Counted from the stretch's first letter, positions 1 through 7,010 are shown. The stretch is 14,684 nt of DNA from Candidatus Neoanaerotignum tabaqchaliae (GCA_904420235.1 CAJFUS010000036.1:1-14684); one strand, 5' to 3'. Made by a program: numbers and translations. Notes: a model not told the origin generated them from the sequence alone.

Positions 1-753
1 CCCGACACGTCGTATTATGAGCTTAGAGAAATATTGAAATATCAAAGTCCTAAATATGTTGTTATGGAAGTTTACTGGGACGTGCTTGACGATGGGTTTG
101 AACTTAAGCAAGCCAACTCATTTTTTGAGGTGGTTAAAAGCAATGACATTAAGGAAGAATATATAAAAAAAGGTTTTCCTTTGTCTGATAGGGTTAAATA
201 TTCCCTTCTTCCCATACGCTATCAGCAGGACTATTTCGCCTATGAAGGAAACGAGATGCAAAAGAACATAGAGCAGAAATACGGCGTGGCAAAAAAACAA
301 ACGGAAGTTCAGCAAGGAGAGGAATATTACCGTTCAAAGGGCTATGTATACAGCAATCAGCTTATGATTTCAACGGAGTATAACACCACAAACCAGTTTA
401 GAGGCCTTGACGGCAAGGATTTTGAGATAGACTCGCATCAAAAAAAATATCTGGATTTAATAGTGGAGCTTTGCCGCGAGCAGAATATAGAGCTTGTTTT
501 TGTTACGGCTCCCGTTGCTAATGTGTCAATGGAGTATATACAAAATTATGACGCCATAAACAAGGTTGTTTCGGATTACGCCGCCGAAAATAATGTTCCC
601 TATATAGACTACAACATGGAAAACATGCAGAGAAATTTGCTTACAAACGAGAATTTCCGCGATGACGCGCATCTTAATCACAGCGGGGTTGAGATTATAG
701 ACGCCGATTTTATAATATGGTTTAGGGACAATGTGGCAAAGATAAGAAATTAG
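1..753 (+). CDS. SGNH/GDSL-like hydrolase or O-acyltransferase-associated protein, 5' partial
   Basis: The reading frame is open from base 1, so the gene starts upstream; the TTG at 34 lies inside it and is not the start. The visible 250 residues look like the C-terminal part of an SGNH-fold protein of the kind encoded beside MBOAT acyltransferases (AlgX/DltD-like). The C-terminal motif FRDDAHLNHSG (about fragment residues 219-229) has the spacing of the catalytic Asp-x-x-His of SGNH enzymes, with D221 and H224 as candidates. A hydrophobic strand followed by TAPVAN (near 485-525) resembles a conserved core block. The catalytic Ser block and any N-terminal membrane anchor would lie outside the window. 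Such proteins usually act at the cell surface in acetylation of polysaccharide or cell-wall polymers; that role is inferred. The next gene starts 11 bp downstream and is probably co-transcribed. Confidence 0.65.
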   Translation, partial: PDTSYYELREILKYQSPKYVVMEVYWDVLDDGFELKQANSFFEVVKSNDIKEEYIKKGFPLSDRVKYSLLPIRYQQDYFAYEGNEMQKNIEQKYGVAKKQTEVQQGEEYYRSKGYVYSNQLMISTEYNTTNQFRGLDGKDFEIDSHQKKYLDLIVELCREQNIELVFVTAPVANVSMEYIQNYDAINKVVSDYAAENNVPYIDYNMENMQRNLLTNENFRDDAHLNHSGVEIIDADFIIWFRDNVAKIRN

Positions 754-764
754 GAGGCGGTTAA

Positions 765-959
765 ATGGGGAAAAACGAAAGATTTGTTAAAACCTATTCT
801 CAAGGCATAGCCAATGTTACGGAAATATGGGTTGATAAGGAAACGGGAGTAAATTATCTTTTTCATACATCGGGAAACGCCGGCGGGCTTACGGTGCTTG
901 TGGATTCAGAGGGAAAGCCGGTTATATCAAAGGATACAAAGGATATATTTGACAAATGA
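765..959 (+). CDS. Small DUF6440-like protein
   Basis: This 64-residue protein has an excellent ribosome binding site (AGGAGGCGG at 752-760) and an ATG start 11 bp after the preceding stop. It contains an E-x-W-V-D-x-E-T-G-V-N-Y-L-F stretch, a glycine pair and a terminal D-S-E-G-K-P-V. This is the pattern I associate with the DUF6440 family of short proteins in Firmicutes, whose function is unknown. It has no signal peptide, membrane segment or cysteine, so it is probably a small soluble cytoplasmic protein. Its tight spacing suggests an operon with the SGNH-type gene, but a functional link is not shown. The family assignment comes from memory of the motif, not from a search. Confidence 0.7.
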   Translation: MGKNERFVKTYSQGIANVTEIWVDKETGVNYLFHTSGNAGGLTVLVDSEGKPVISKDTKDIFDK

Positions 960-961
960 GT

Positions 962-990
962 TTGACGTTGGTTTTAATGTATAGTAAAAT
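962..990 (+). promoter_or_regulatory. Predicted sigma-A promoter for glnS operon
   Basis: TTGACG (962-967) and TAAAAT (985-990) are separated by exactly 17 bp, each matching five of six consensus positions. The site lies 2 bp after the previous stop codon and about 80 bp before the glnS start. It should drive glnS and the genes behind it. The leader of roughly 75 nt looks too short for a T-box, and I saw no T-box sequence in it. Confidence 0.7.
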
Positions 991-1072
991 GATATGACAA
1001 TATTTGTGGACAAAGGGTAATTTGCGGGCTTTTGGCCTTAGCGATATATTATTTCTTTTGGAGGTAATTTAT

Positions 1073-2743
1073 ATGTCAGATGAGATTAAAGAAGTTTCCG
1101 GAGAGCTTGGCTCAACCGGCAATTTTATTCACAGCTATATACAGGAGGACTTAAAGGGAGAGCTTAACAAGCTGCGCACCAGATTTCCTCCGGAGCCTAA
1201 CGGCTATCTTCATATAGGCCACGCCAAAAGCATATGCCTTAATTTTGGCTTGGCAAATCTTTACGGCGGAAAGTGTAATCTTAGGTTTGACGATACAAAT
1301 CCCGTTAAAGAGGATACGGAATATGTTGAGTCAATAGAGGAAGACGTAAAATGGCTTGGTTTTCAGTGGGACGGAGACGTTAAATTTGCCTCGTCATATT
1401 TTGATATATTTTATGATGTGGCCGTTAGGCTTATAAAAGAGGGAAAAGCCTTTGTGTGCGACCTTACGGCTGATGAAATTAGGCAATATAGAGGAACATT
1501 AAGCGATCCGGGAAAAAACAGCCCATATAGAGACAGAACCGTTGAGGAAAATCTTGACCTTTTTGAGAAAATGAAAAACGGCCGGTTTGCCGACGGAGAA
1601 AAAACCCTTAGAGCCAAAATAGATATGTCGTCGCCTAATATAAATATGCGCGACCCTGTAATATACAGAATAGCCCATGCCTCTCATCATGCCACAGGCG
1701 ACAAATGGTGCGTTTATCCTATGTATGATTTTGCTCATCCTCTTGAGGACGTTATAGAGGGAATAACTCATTCCATATGCACAATGGAGTTTGAGGACCA
1801 CAGGCCTCTTTATGATTGGGTTGTTAATAACTGCGGGCTTGAAGCAAAACCGAGACAGATAGAGTTTGCCAGACTGGGCCTTACAAACACTGTAATGAGC
1901 AAAAGAAAACTGAGGGCTCTTGTTGAAAACGGACTTGTTGACGGCTGGGACGACCCAAGAATGCCTACAATATGCGGCCTTAGAAGAAGGGGCTACACTC
2001 CGGAGGCCATAAGAACTTTCTGCGATAAAATAGGCGTAAGCAAGGCCAACAGTGTTGTAGACAGCGCCCTTTTGGAATACTGTATACGTGACGATTTAAA
2101 GCCAAAGGCGAAGGTTGTTATGGCTGTTATGGACCCGCTTAAGGTTATAATAGACAACTATCCGGAAGGAAAAACAGAAATGCTTGAGATTGAGAACAAT
2201 CCGGAAAATGAGGCTCTTGGCAAAAGACAGGTTCAGTTCTCAAGAGAGATTTATATTGACAGAGAAGATTTTATGGAAGTTCCCGTTAAAAAGTTCTTCA
2301 GGCTGGCGCCAACAAAAGAGGTAAGGCTTAAAGGAGCCTATTTTGTAACATGCGTAGGCATTGACAAAGACGGCGACGGAAACATAACGGCTGTGCACTG
2401 CACATATGACCCAGACTCACGTGGAGGGGAAAGCCCTGACGGAAGAAAGGTTAAAGGAACAATACATTGGGTGGACGCTAAAACGGCTGTTGAGGCTGAG
2501 GCAAGGCTTTATGACTATCTTATGATTGAGGACGCCGAAAACAGCGGAGAAATGGTTATGAATCCGGACAGCCTTAAAACGGTTAAGTGCCTTATAGAGC
2601 CGTCAATAGTTGAAGCCAAAGCCGGAGATAAGTATCAGTTTATGAGAAACGGTTATTACTGTGTGGACACAAAGGACTCTAAAGAGAACGCCCTTGTGTT
2701 TAACAGGGTTGTTTCGCTTAAAAGCTCGTTTAAAATTAAGTAA
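1073..2743 (+). CDS. glnS: Glutamine--tRNA ligase (GlnRS)
   Basis: This class I aminoacyl-tRNA synthetase attaches glutamine to tRNA-Gln using ATP in the cytoplasm. The 556-residue protein carries the PPEPNGYLHIGHAKS block, with the HIGH motif at residues 47-50, and the KMSKS-type VMSKR at 274-278. Both are the specific GlnRS forms rather than the GluRS forms. The region after about residue 340 fits the beta-barrel anticodon-binding domain, and the length matches bacterial GlnRS (about 550 residues). I chose the ATG at 1073 because GGAGGT (1060-1065) sits 7 bp before it and the protein then starts as usual for the family; an in-frame ATG at 1004 would add 23 unrelated residues and has no ribosome binding site. 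A zinc-ribbon gene follows after 21 bp, and a folate enzyme after that. Many Firmicutes instead make Gln-tRNA through GatCAB. Confidence 0.97.
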   Translation: MSDEIKEVSGELGSTGNFIHSYIQEDLKGELNKLRTRFPPEPNGYLHIGHAKSICLNFGLANLYGGKCNLRFDDTNPVKEDTEYVESIEEDVKWLGFQWDGDVKFASSYFDIFYDVAVRLIKEGKAFVCDLTADEIRQYRGTLSDPGKNSPYRDRTVEENLDLFEKMKNGRFADGEKTLRAKIDMSSPNINMRDPVIYRIAHASHHATGDKWCVYPMYDFAHPLEDVIEGITHSICTMEFEDHRPLYDWVVNNCGLEAKPRQIEFARLGLTNTVMSKRKLRALVENGLVDGWDDPRMPTICGLRRRGYTPEAIRTFCDKIGVSKANSVVDSALLEYCIRDDLKPKAKVVMAVMDPLKVIIDNYPEGKTEMLEIENNPENEALGKRQVQFSREIYIDREDFMEVPVKKFFRLAPTKEVRLKGAYFVTCVGIDKDGDGNITAVHCTYDPDSRGGESPDGRKVKGTIHWVDAKTAVEAEARLYDYLMIEDAENSGEMVMNPDSLKTVKCLIEPSIVEAKAGDKYQFMRNGYYCVDTKDSKENALVFNRVVSLKSSFKIK

Positions 2744-2745
2744 AG

Positions 2746-2759
2746 CACCTTTGGAGGTG
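2746..2759 (+). promoter_or_regulatory. Small hairpin overlapping a ribosome binding site
   Basis: CACCT (2746-2750) and AGGTG (2755-2759) form a perfect 5-bp stem with a TTGG loop. The right arm is part of the GGAGGTGG ribosome binding site (2753-2760) of the zinc-ribbon gene. The helix is short and its regulatory importance is unproven; it may fine-tune translation after glnS. Confidence 0.35.
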
Positions 2760-2764
2760 GTTAA

Positions 2765-3217
2765 ATGCGCAGATGCCCAAGTTGTGGCAGTATATTTGAT
2801 GACGGGTACGGCAGGTGCCCAAACTGCGGATATGATATGTCAAATGAAATAGAGGGAGAGGCTGTTGAAAAGGAATCAAAAGTTATAGGGCCGGAAGGTG
2901 CCTCTTCAAACTTTAATGAAAACTTTTTTGATAAGAAAAATGATGAACATGACCCAATAAGTAATTTGGAGGATTTTGTTTTTAAAGATTTGCCGTGGTT
3001 TGTAAAGCTTATATTTGTGATTTTAGCCTTTATGAATGTATTCCTTGGCTTTGTTATAGCCATAATACTTTTAACAAGGCCCTATCCGAAATATAAAAGC
3101 TTTGGACTTGTTCTGCTTTTAATCTGCGTTGTTATTTTTATAGTAAACCTGTTTTTCGGCATGGTATCGGGAATTATGGGCCTTGTACTTCATGGCCTTA
3201 CAAGAATAATTGGCTGA
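2765..3217 (+). CDS. Zinc-ribbon membrane protein, function unknown
   Basis: This 150-residue protein starts with a zinc ribbon: C4-x2-C7 and C18-x2-C21, each in a C-P-x-C-G context (the zinc_ribbon_2/DUF2116-like layout). A polar, acidic linker covers about residues 25-75. Two hydrophobic segments follow, about 79-103 and 112-138, separated by a basic RPYPKYK loop. It should therefore be a membrane protein with a cytoplasmic zinc-binding head. The start is the ATG 4 bp after the strong GGAGGTGG. It lies 21 bp after glnS and 16 bp before the folate gene, so it is probably the middle gene of an operon. I do not recognise a specific family, and no function can be given; the neighbours do not suggest one. 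Confidence 0.75.
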   Translation: MRRCPSCGSIFDDGYGRCPNCGYDMSNEIEGEAVEKESKVIGPEGASSNFNENFFDKKNDEHDPISNLEDFVFKDLPWFVKLIFVILAFMNVFLGFVIAIILLTRPYPKYKSFGLVLLLICVVIFIVNLFFGMVSGIMGLVLHGLTRIIG

Positions 3218-3233
3218 CGGGAGGCCTATGGTT

Positions 3234-3794
3234 ATGATTGAAAAGAACGTTTTACGAAAGGAAATGCTTAAAAAACGGGCAAACATTGCAAAAGATGAAC
3301 GGGAGAAAAACAGCCGTATAATAAAAAATAAGCTGCTTTCCCTTGATATGTATAAAAAAGCTGAGCGTATTTTTTGCTATATAGATATGGGCTCAGAGGT
3401 TATAACAACAGATTTTATAAAACAGGCTTGGGACGACGGTAAAAAAGTTGCCGTTCCTGTGGCGAAAAAAGACAGATTTATGTATTTTGTTGTTATAGAA
3501 TCATTTGACGGAATGACAAGGTCAAAGCTTGGTGTTATGGAGCCTGAAATTGGCTGTGAAAAACAGGTTGTGCCATGCGACAATGACATTATGATAGTTC
3601 CGGGAAGTGTTTTTGATGTCAATAAGAACCGCTGTGGATATGGCGGGGGATATTACGACACATATACGGAAAAATATAATGTTAAAAATACAATAGGCGT
3701 CGCTTTTGATATTCAGGTTGTTGATAATATGCCGGTGGAGGAATTTGATAGACCATTAAGCATGATTATTACTGAAAAAAGAGATATAATTTGA
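3234..3794 (+). CDS. 5-formyltetrahydrofolate cyclo-ligase (MTHFS)
   Basis: This enzyme converts 5-formyl-THF to 5,10-methenyl-THF using ATP, returning stored folate to one-carbon metabolism in the cytoplasm. The 186-residue protein has the N-terminal basic block K-N-V-L-R-K-E-M-L-K-K-R found in the family. It also has the diagnostic PGSVFD...RCGYGGGYYD motif at residues 123-142, which contributes to the substrate and ATP pocket. The length is typical (180-200). I chose the ATG at 3234 because GGGAGG (3219-3224) lies 9 bp upstream; the ATG at 3228 would be only 3 bp from it. The gene follows the zinc-ribbon gene by 16 bp, so it is probably in the glnS operon. A terminator-like hairpin lies just behind it. 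The family is often labelled YgfA or Fau. Confidence 0.94.
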   Translation: MIEKNVLRKEMLKKRANIAKDEREKNSRIIKNKLLSLDMYKKAERIFCYIDMGSEVITTDFIKQAWDDGKKVAVPVAKKDRFMYFVVIESFDGMTRSKLGVMEPEIGCEKQVVPCDNDIMIVPGSVFDVNKNRCGYGGGYYDTYTEKYNVKNTIGVAFDIQVVDNMPVEEFDRPLSMIITEKRDII

Positions 3795-3802
3795 TTTTTT
3801 TC

Positions 3803-3831
3803 ACCCTCCTTTTAGTTAAGGAGGGTCTTTT
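3803..3831 (+). terminator. Terminator-like hairpin that also contains a Shine-Dalgarno sequence
   Basis: ACCCTCCTT (3803-3811) pairs perfectly with AAGGAGGGT (3818-3826) around a 6-nt TTAGTT loop, followed by CTTTT. This 9-bp GC-containing stem could end the glnS operon, although the T tract is short. The right arm is itself a near-perfect ribosome binding site, 4-5 bp before an in-frame TTG (3830) of the next gene. The structure could therefore act as an intrinsic terminator, a translation-masking hairpin, or both. Confidence 0.55.
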
Positions 3832-3844
3832 GACAGGTGATTTT

Positions 3845-4027
3845 ATGAAAAAACAGACAAACTGCGAAAGCTGTATGAATTTTTATTATGATGAGGAATG
3901 CGGATATTATGTGTGTCTTGTTAATCTTGATGAAGACGAAATGGCTAAATTTATGTCGTCATCATTTTACAACTGTCCGTATTATCAGCTTTATGATGAG
4001 TATAAAATAGCTAAAAAACAGATGTAA
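3845..4027 (+). CDS. Small cysteine-rich DUF6472-like protein
   Basis: This 60-residue protein has cysteines at 7, 10, 24 and 44, arranged C-x2-C-x13-C-x19-C, plus C19. The pattern suggests a small metal-binding fold, probably zinc. The sequence N-C-E-S-C-M-N-F-Y-Y-D-E-E and the ending F-Y-N-C-P-Y-Y-Q-L-x-D-E-Y are what I remember of the DUF6472 family, which has no known function. I prefer the ATG at 3845, which is preceded by AGGTGAT (3835-3841), a 7-base match to the anti-Shine-Dalgarno. An in-frame TTG at 3830 with AAGGAGGG (3818-3825) would add five residues and cannot be excluded. No membrane segment is present. It may be reached by read-through from the glnS operon. Confidence 0.72.
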   Translation: MKKQTNCESCMNFYYDEECGYYVCLVNLDEDEMAKFMSSSFYNCPYYQLYDEYKIAKKQM

Positions 4028-4073
4028 ACATCAGCATTTACAATGTGTTAACAATTTTTTAATGAATTTTATA

Positions 4074-4102
4074 TTGTATGACGAAAAAATTTGTAATAGA
4101 AT
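4074..4102 (+). promoter_or_regulatory. Predicted sigma-A promoter for ftsH
   Basis: TTGTAT (4074-4079) and TAGAAT (4097-4102) are 17 bp apart, about 35 bp before the TTG start of ftsH. The -10 box matches five of six consensus bases and the -35 box three of six. A weaker alternative is TTAACA at 4048 with TATTGT at 4072. Confidence 0.45.
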
Positions 4103-4135
4103 TTCAATAATAAATTTTTTAAGGGGGTTTTATAT

Positions 4136-5980
4136 TTGATTGATGACAGCAGCAATGACGGAAATAAACAGCAAAAGTCCATAATATATTACTATGTTAT
4201 AATAATGATTGTGGTTATGTTGTTAAACGCTTTGCTTTTTCCTTCTGTTTCTCAAAACAGGGTTACGGAAGTTGGATACAGCGAGTTTTTAACTATGGTT
4301 GACGACGGAAAAGTTACGGAAGCCGCCATGGACCAACAGAATAACCAAATTGTGTTTGTAACTGACGACGGAAACGGCAACACAGCATATTATAAAACAG
4401 GAATCTTCCCCGACGACAGTCTTATAGACAGGCTTAGAGAAAATAATGTTAAATTTGGTTCAGAGATACCAAAACAAAATTCCCTTCTTACAAACATAAT
4501 ACTTACATGGGTTGTGCCTATACTTATATTTATTGTTATTGGCCAGCTCTTATCAAGATTTATGCTTAAAAAAATGGGAGGCGGTCTTGGTCCGGCAATG
4601 ACTTTTGGAAAAGCCAACGCCAAAATTTACGCCGAAACAGAAACAGGCGTTACATTTGATGATGTGGCCGGAGAAGAGGAGTCTAAAGACGCTCTTACGG
4701 AAATAGTAGATTTCCTTCACAATCCGGATAAATATTCGGCTATAGGCGCTAAACTGCCTAAAGGAGCTCTTCTTGTGGGGCCTCCGGGAACAGGAAAGAC
4801 GCTTCTTGCCAAGGCTGTGGCTGGAGAGGCTCATGTGCCGTTTTTTTCCATATCAGGCTCGGAGTTTGTTGAGATGTTTGTGGGTATGGGAGCGGCAAAG
4901 GTGCGCGACCTTTTTAAACAAGCCAATGAAAAGGCTCCCTGCATAGTTTTTATTGATGAGATAGACACAATAGGTAAAAAGCGTGACAACGGCGGCATTG
5001 GAGGAAATGACGAGCGTGAACAGACATTGAACCAGCTTCTTACGGAAATGGACGGTTTTGACGGAAGAAAGGGCGTTGTTATACTTGCGGCAACAAATAG
5101 GCCGGAAAGCCTGGACCCTGCGCTTTTAAGGCCGGGAAGGTTTGACAGAAGAATTCCTGTTGAGCTTCCAGACCTTAACGGAAGAGAGGCCATATTAAAG
5201 GTGCATGCCAAAAACGTTAAAATGGATATAGACGTTGATTATTCGGCAATAGCAAGAGCCACGTCAGGCGCCTCCGGCGCGGAGCTTGCCAATATAGTTA
5301 ACGAGGCCGCTTTAAGAGCCGTTAGAATGGGCAGAAATTTTGTTAAGCAGGAAGACCTTGAAGAGAGCGTTGAAACTGTAATAGCGGGCTATCAAAGAAA
5401 GAATGCTGTTTTATCGCCTCATGAAAAGAAGGTTGTGGCATACCACGAAATTGGCCACGCACTTGTGGCGGCAAAGCAAAGCGCCTCTGCCCCTGTTACT
5501 AAAATAACCATAATTCCAAGAACGTCAGGTGCCCTTGGCTACACAATGCAGGTTGACGACGGCCAAAGGTATCTTATGACAAAGGAGGAAGCCGAAAATA
5601 AGATAGCTACTCTTACAGGAGGACGTTCCGCCGAGGAGCTTATATTTGGAAGTGTTACAACAGGCGCCTCAAACGATATAGAGCAGGCCACAAAGCTGGC
5701 AAGAGCCATGATTACCAGATATGGAATGAGCAAAGAATTTGACATGGTGGCTCTTGAGACCGTAACAAACCAGTATCTTGGCGGTGACGCCTCTCTTGCC
5801 TGCTCGGCCGACACTTCTGCCATGATTGACAGAGAGGTTGTTGAGGTTGTTAAAAAGGCTCATGAAAAGGCCATTGGCATATTAAAAGAAAATATGGATA
5901 AACTTCACGAGCTGGCTGATTATCTTCTTGAAAAAGAAACAATAACCGGCGAGGAATTTATGGAGATACTTAATAAATAA
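4136..5980 (+). CDS. ftsH: ATP-dependent zinc metalloprotease FtsH
   Basis: FtsH is a hexameric AAA+ protease of the cytoplasmic membrane that removes misfolded membrane proteins and selected regulators. The 614-residue protein has two membrane helices (about 16-35 and 120-141) flanking an extracytoplasmic domain. The AAA+ module has Walker A GPPGTGKT at 215-222, Walker B FIDEID at 272-277 and the second region of homology at 319-339, ending RPGRFDRR. The protease domain has the zinc motif HEIGH at 437-441, and D514 in the SNDIEQAT block is the likely third zinc ligand. The start must be TTG: AAGGGGG (4121-4127) lies 8 bp upstream, and the next in-frame ATG lies inside the first helix. It appears monocistronic, with its own promoter and terminator; tilS and hpt, frequent neighbours in Firmicutes, are absent here. 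Confidence 0.98.
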   Translation: MIDDSSNDGNKQQKSIIYYYVIIMIVVMLLNALLFPSVSQNRVTEVGYSEFLTMVDDGKVTEAAMDQQNNQIVFVTDDGNGNTAYYKTGIFPDDSLIDRLRENNVKFGSEIPKQNSLLTNIILTWVVPILIFIVIGQLLSRFMLKKMGGGLGPAMTFGKANAKIYAETETGVTFDDVAGEEESKDALTEIVDFLHNPDKYSAIGAKLPKGALLVGPPGTGKTLLAKAVAGEAHVPFFSISGSEFVEMFVGMGAAKVRDLFKQANEKAPCIVFIDEIDTIGKKRDNGGIGGNDEREQTLNQLLTEMDGFDGRKGVVILAATNRPESLDPALLRPGRFDRRIPVELPDLNGREAILKVHAKNVKMDIDVDYSAIARATSGASGAELANIVNEAALRAVRMGRNFVKQEDLEESVETVIAGYQRKNAVLSPHEKKVVAYHEIGHALVAAKQSASAPVTKITIIPRTSGALGYTMQVDDGQRYLMTKEEAENKIATLTGGRSAEELIFGSVTTGASNDIEQATKLARAMITRYGMSKEFDMVALETVTNQYLGGDASLACSADTSAMIDREVVEVVKKAHEKAIGILKENMDKLHELADYLLEKETITGEEFMEILNK

Positions 5981-5991
5981 TGTAAAATATT

Positions 5992-6040
5992 AAATCCGTG
6001 TCCTAAAGCTGTTTTAGCTTAGGCGCGGATTTTATTTTTT
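5992..6040 (+). terminator. Rho-independent terminator of ftsH
   Basis: AAATCCG (5992-5998) pairs with CGGATTT (6026-6032). The stem continues, with a small bulge and wobble pairs, through CCTAA...TTAGG and AGCT-type arms around a TTTT loop, and is followed by TATTTTTT. It begins 12 bp after the ftsH stop codon. Confidence 0.8.
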
Positions 6041-6156
6041 AAAAATGTTTGTTTATGCAGTTGAGAGTGCGGACGAATAAAGCTTGGTTTAGGTCGATTA
6101 ACAAATAGAAATATTAATAACAATTTTTGACAAAAAATTTAGTCTATAAACTGTTA

Positions 6157-6186
6157 TTGTTATCAATATTTGCTACATGATATAAT
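6157..6186 (+). promoter_or_regulatory. Predicted extended -10 promoter for flavin reductase-like gene
   Basis: A perfect TATAAT (6181-6186) is preceded by TGA, giving the extended TGnTATAAT form. The -35 candidate is TTGTTA (6157-6162) with an 18-bp spacer. A TTGACA at 6127 lies too far upstream for this -10. The leader to the start codon would be about 60 nt. Confidence 0.6.
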
Positions 6187-6254
6187 AACATAAATTGACG
6201 TGAGAAATACGAATTGTATTTTGTTATTTGAATTACTACAAGGAGGGAAATATT

Positions 6255-6839
6255 ATGAGATACTATATACTTATGGGGAGCCCAAGAAAAAATGGAAACA
6301 CAATGTCAATTTTAAAACCGTTTGTTGACAGGCTTTCGGATTTAGGAGAGGAATATAGCATTACATGGCTTTATGATAAAAAAATAGAGCCTTGCACAGC
6401 CTGCCGAACATGCCAAAAGGACTGGACAAAATTTGGGTGCCGTTATAAAGATGATTTAGATGATATTTTTACAGACGTTTTATTAAGTGATGTTATTGTT
6501 TTGGCAACACCTATATACTCATGGTATTGTACTCCTCCGTTAAAGGCTTTGCTTGACCGCTTTGTTTATGGAATGAACAAATACTATGGCGACGAAAAGG
6601 GCCCAGCTATATGGGCGGGAAAAAAGGTTGTTATAATAACAACATGCGGATATGAAGTAGAAAAAGGAACAGACCTTTTTGAGTCCGGAATTAAAAGATA
6701 CTGCAAACACTCTCAGCTTAAATATATAGGAATGTTTGCTGAGAGGGATTTAGGCTATAAAACGGTGTTTATGGACGGCCAGAAGGAAAAACACGCTGTT
6801 GAGTTTGCCGACAAGGTGTATGCGGACGTAAGAAAGTAA
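6255..6839 (+). CDS. NAD(P)H-dependent FMN reductase/flavodoxin-like protein with a cysteine cluster
   Basis: The 194-residue protein has the flavodoxin-fold FMN phosphate loop GSPRKNGNT at residues 8-16. It also has the family block TPIYSWYCTPPLKALLDR at 85-102, which lies near the flavin ring in this family. It should be a cytoplasmic FMN oxidoreductase; the electron donor and substrate cannot be read from sequence. Four cysteines (C47-x2-C50-x2-C53-x8-C62) sit where iron-sulfur flavoproteins carry a 4Fe-4S cluster, though their usual last spacing is shorter (x4-7). I chose the ATG at 6255 because AAGGAGGG (6240-6247) lies 7 bp before it; the TTG at 6228 has no binding site. The gene stands alone with its own promoter. 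I saw no strong terminator after it. Confidence 0.85.
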   Translation: MRYYILMGSPRKNGNTMSILKPFVDRLSDLGEEYSITWLYDKKIEPCTACRTCQKDWTKFGCRYKDDLDDIFTDVLLSDVIVLATPIYSWYCTPPLKALLDRFVYGMNKYYGDEKGPAIWAGKKVVIITTCGYEVEKGTDLFESGIKRYCKHSQLKYIGMFAERDLGYKTVFMDGQKEKHAVEFADKVYADVRK

Positions 6840-6884
6840 AGTTTATTTTGGTCGAGAGCAATATTTTAATTATGATGTTTTAAT

Positions 6885-6924
6885 TCAAAATTATGAGTAT
6901 TTATTATTTAAACTATAATTTTGA
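6885..6924. repeat. 10-bp inverted repeat overlapping a promoter candidate
   Basis: TCAAAATTAT (6885-6894) and ATAATTTTGA (6915-6924) are perfect inverted copies with a 20-bp spacer. The right arm overlaps a perfect TATAAT (6914-6919), and the left arm overlaps the weak -35 candidate TTATGA (6891-6896), which is 17 bp upstream. This could be an operator for a dimeric regulator or an AT-rich hairpin; chance is possible in DNA this AT-rich. Confidence 0.4.
6891..6919 (+). promoter_or_regulatory. Weak promoter candidate for RibD/DHFR-fold reductase gene
   Basis: TATAAT (6914-6919) with TTATGA (6891-6896) at 17-bp spacing lies about 90 bp before the start codon. The -35 box matches the consensus at only three positions. 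Confidence 0.35.
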
Positions 6925-7010
6925 TAGGGTATTGGAGAAATTAAAAATACATTTAAAAAGTATCTTGGTTTGATTTTATGGGATTTAAAAATAGGGAGAA
7001 TATATTTATT

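Noticed and set aside
34..753. TTG at 34 as the real start of the first gene
   Set aside because: The frame is open to base 1 with family-like sequence before it, and no ribosome binding site precedes the TTG.
1004..1072. Upstream ATG for glnS
   Set aside because: No Shine-Dalgarno; the ATG at 1073 has a perfect one and gives the normal N-terminus.
997..1072. T-box riboswitch before glnS
   Set aside because: The leader is only about 75 nt, with no T-box sequence or terminator.
4831..5211. 126-codon minus-strand frame inside ftsH
   Set aside because: It is an antisense shadow of the strongly conserved AAA+ domain.
6127..6157. TTGACA at 6127 as -35 of a promoter
   Set aside because: The nearest good -10 boxes are at wrong spacing; the extended -10 at 6181 with TTGTTA fits better.
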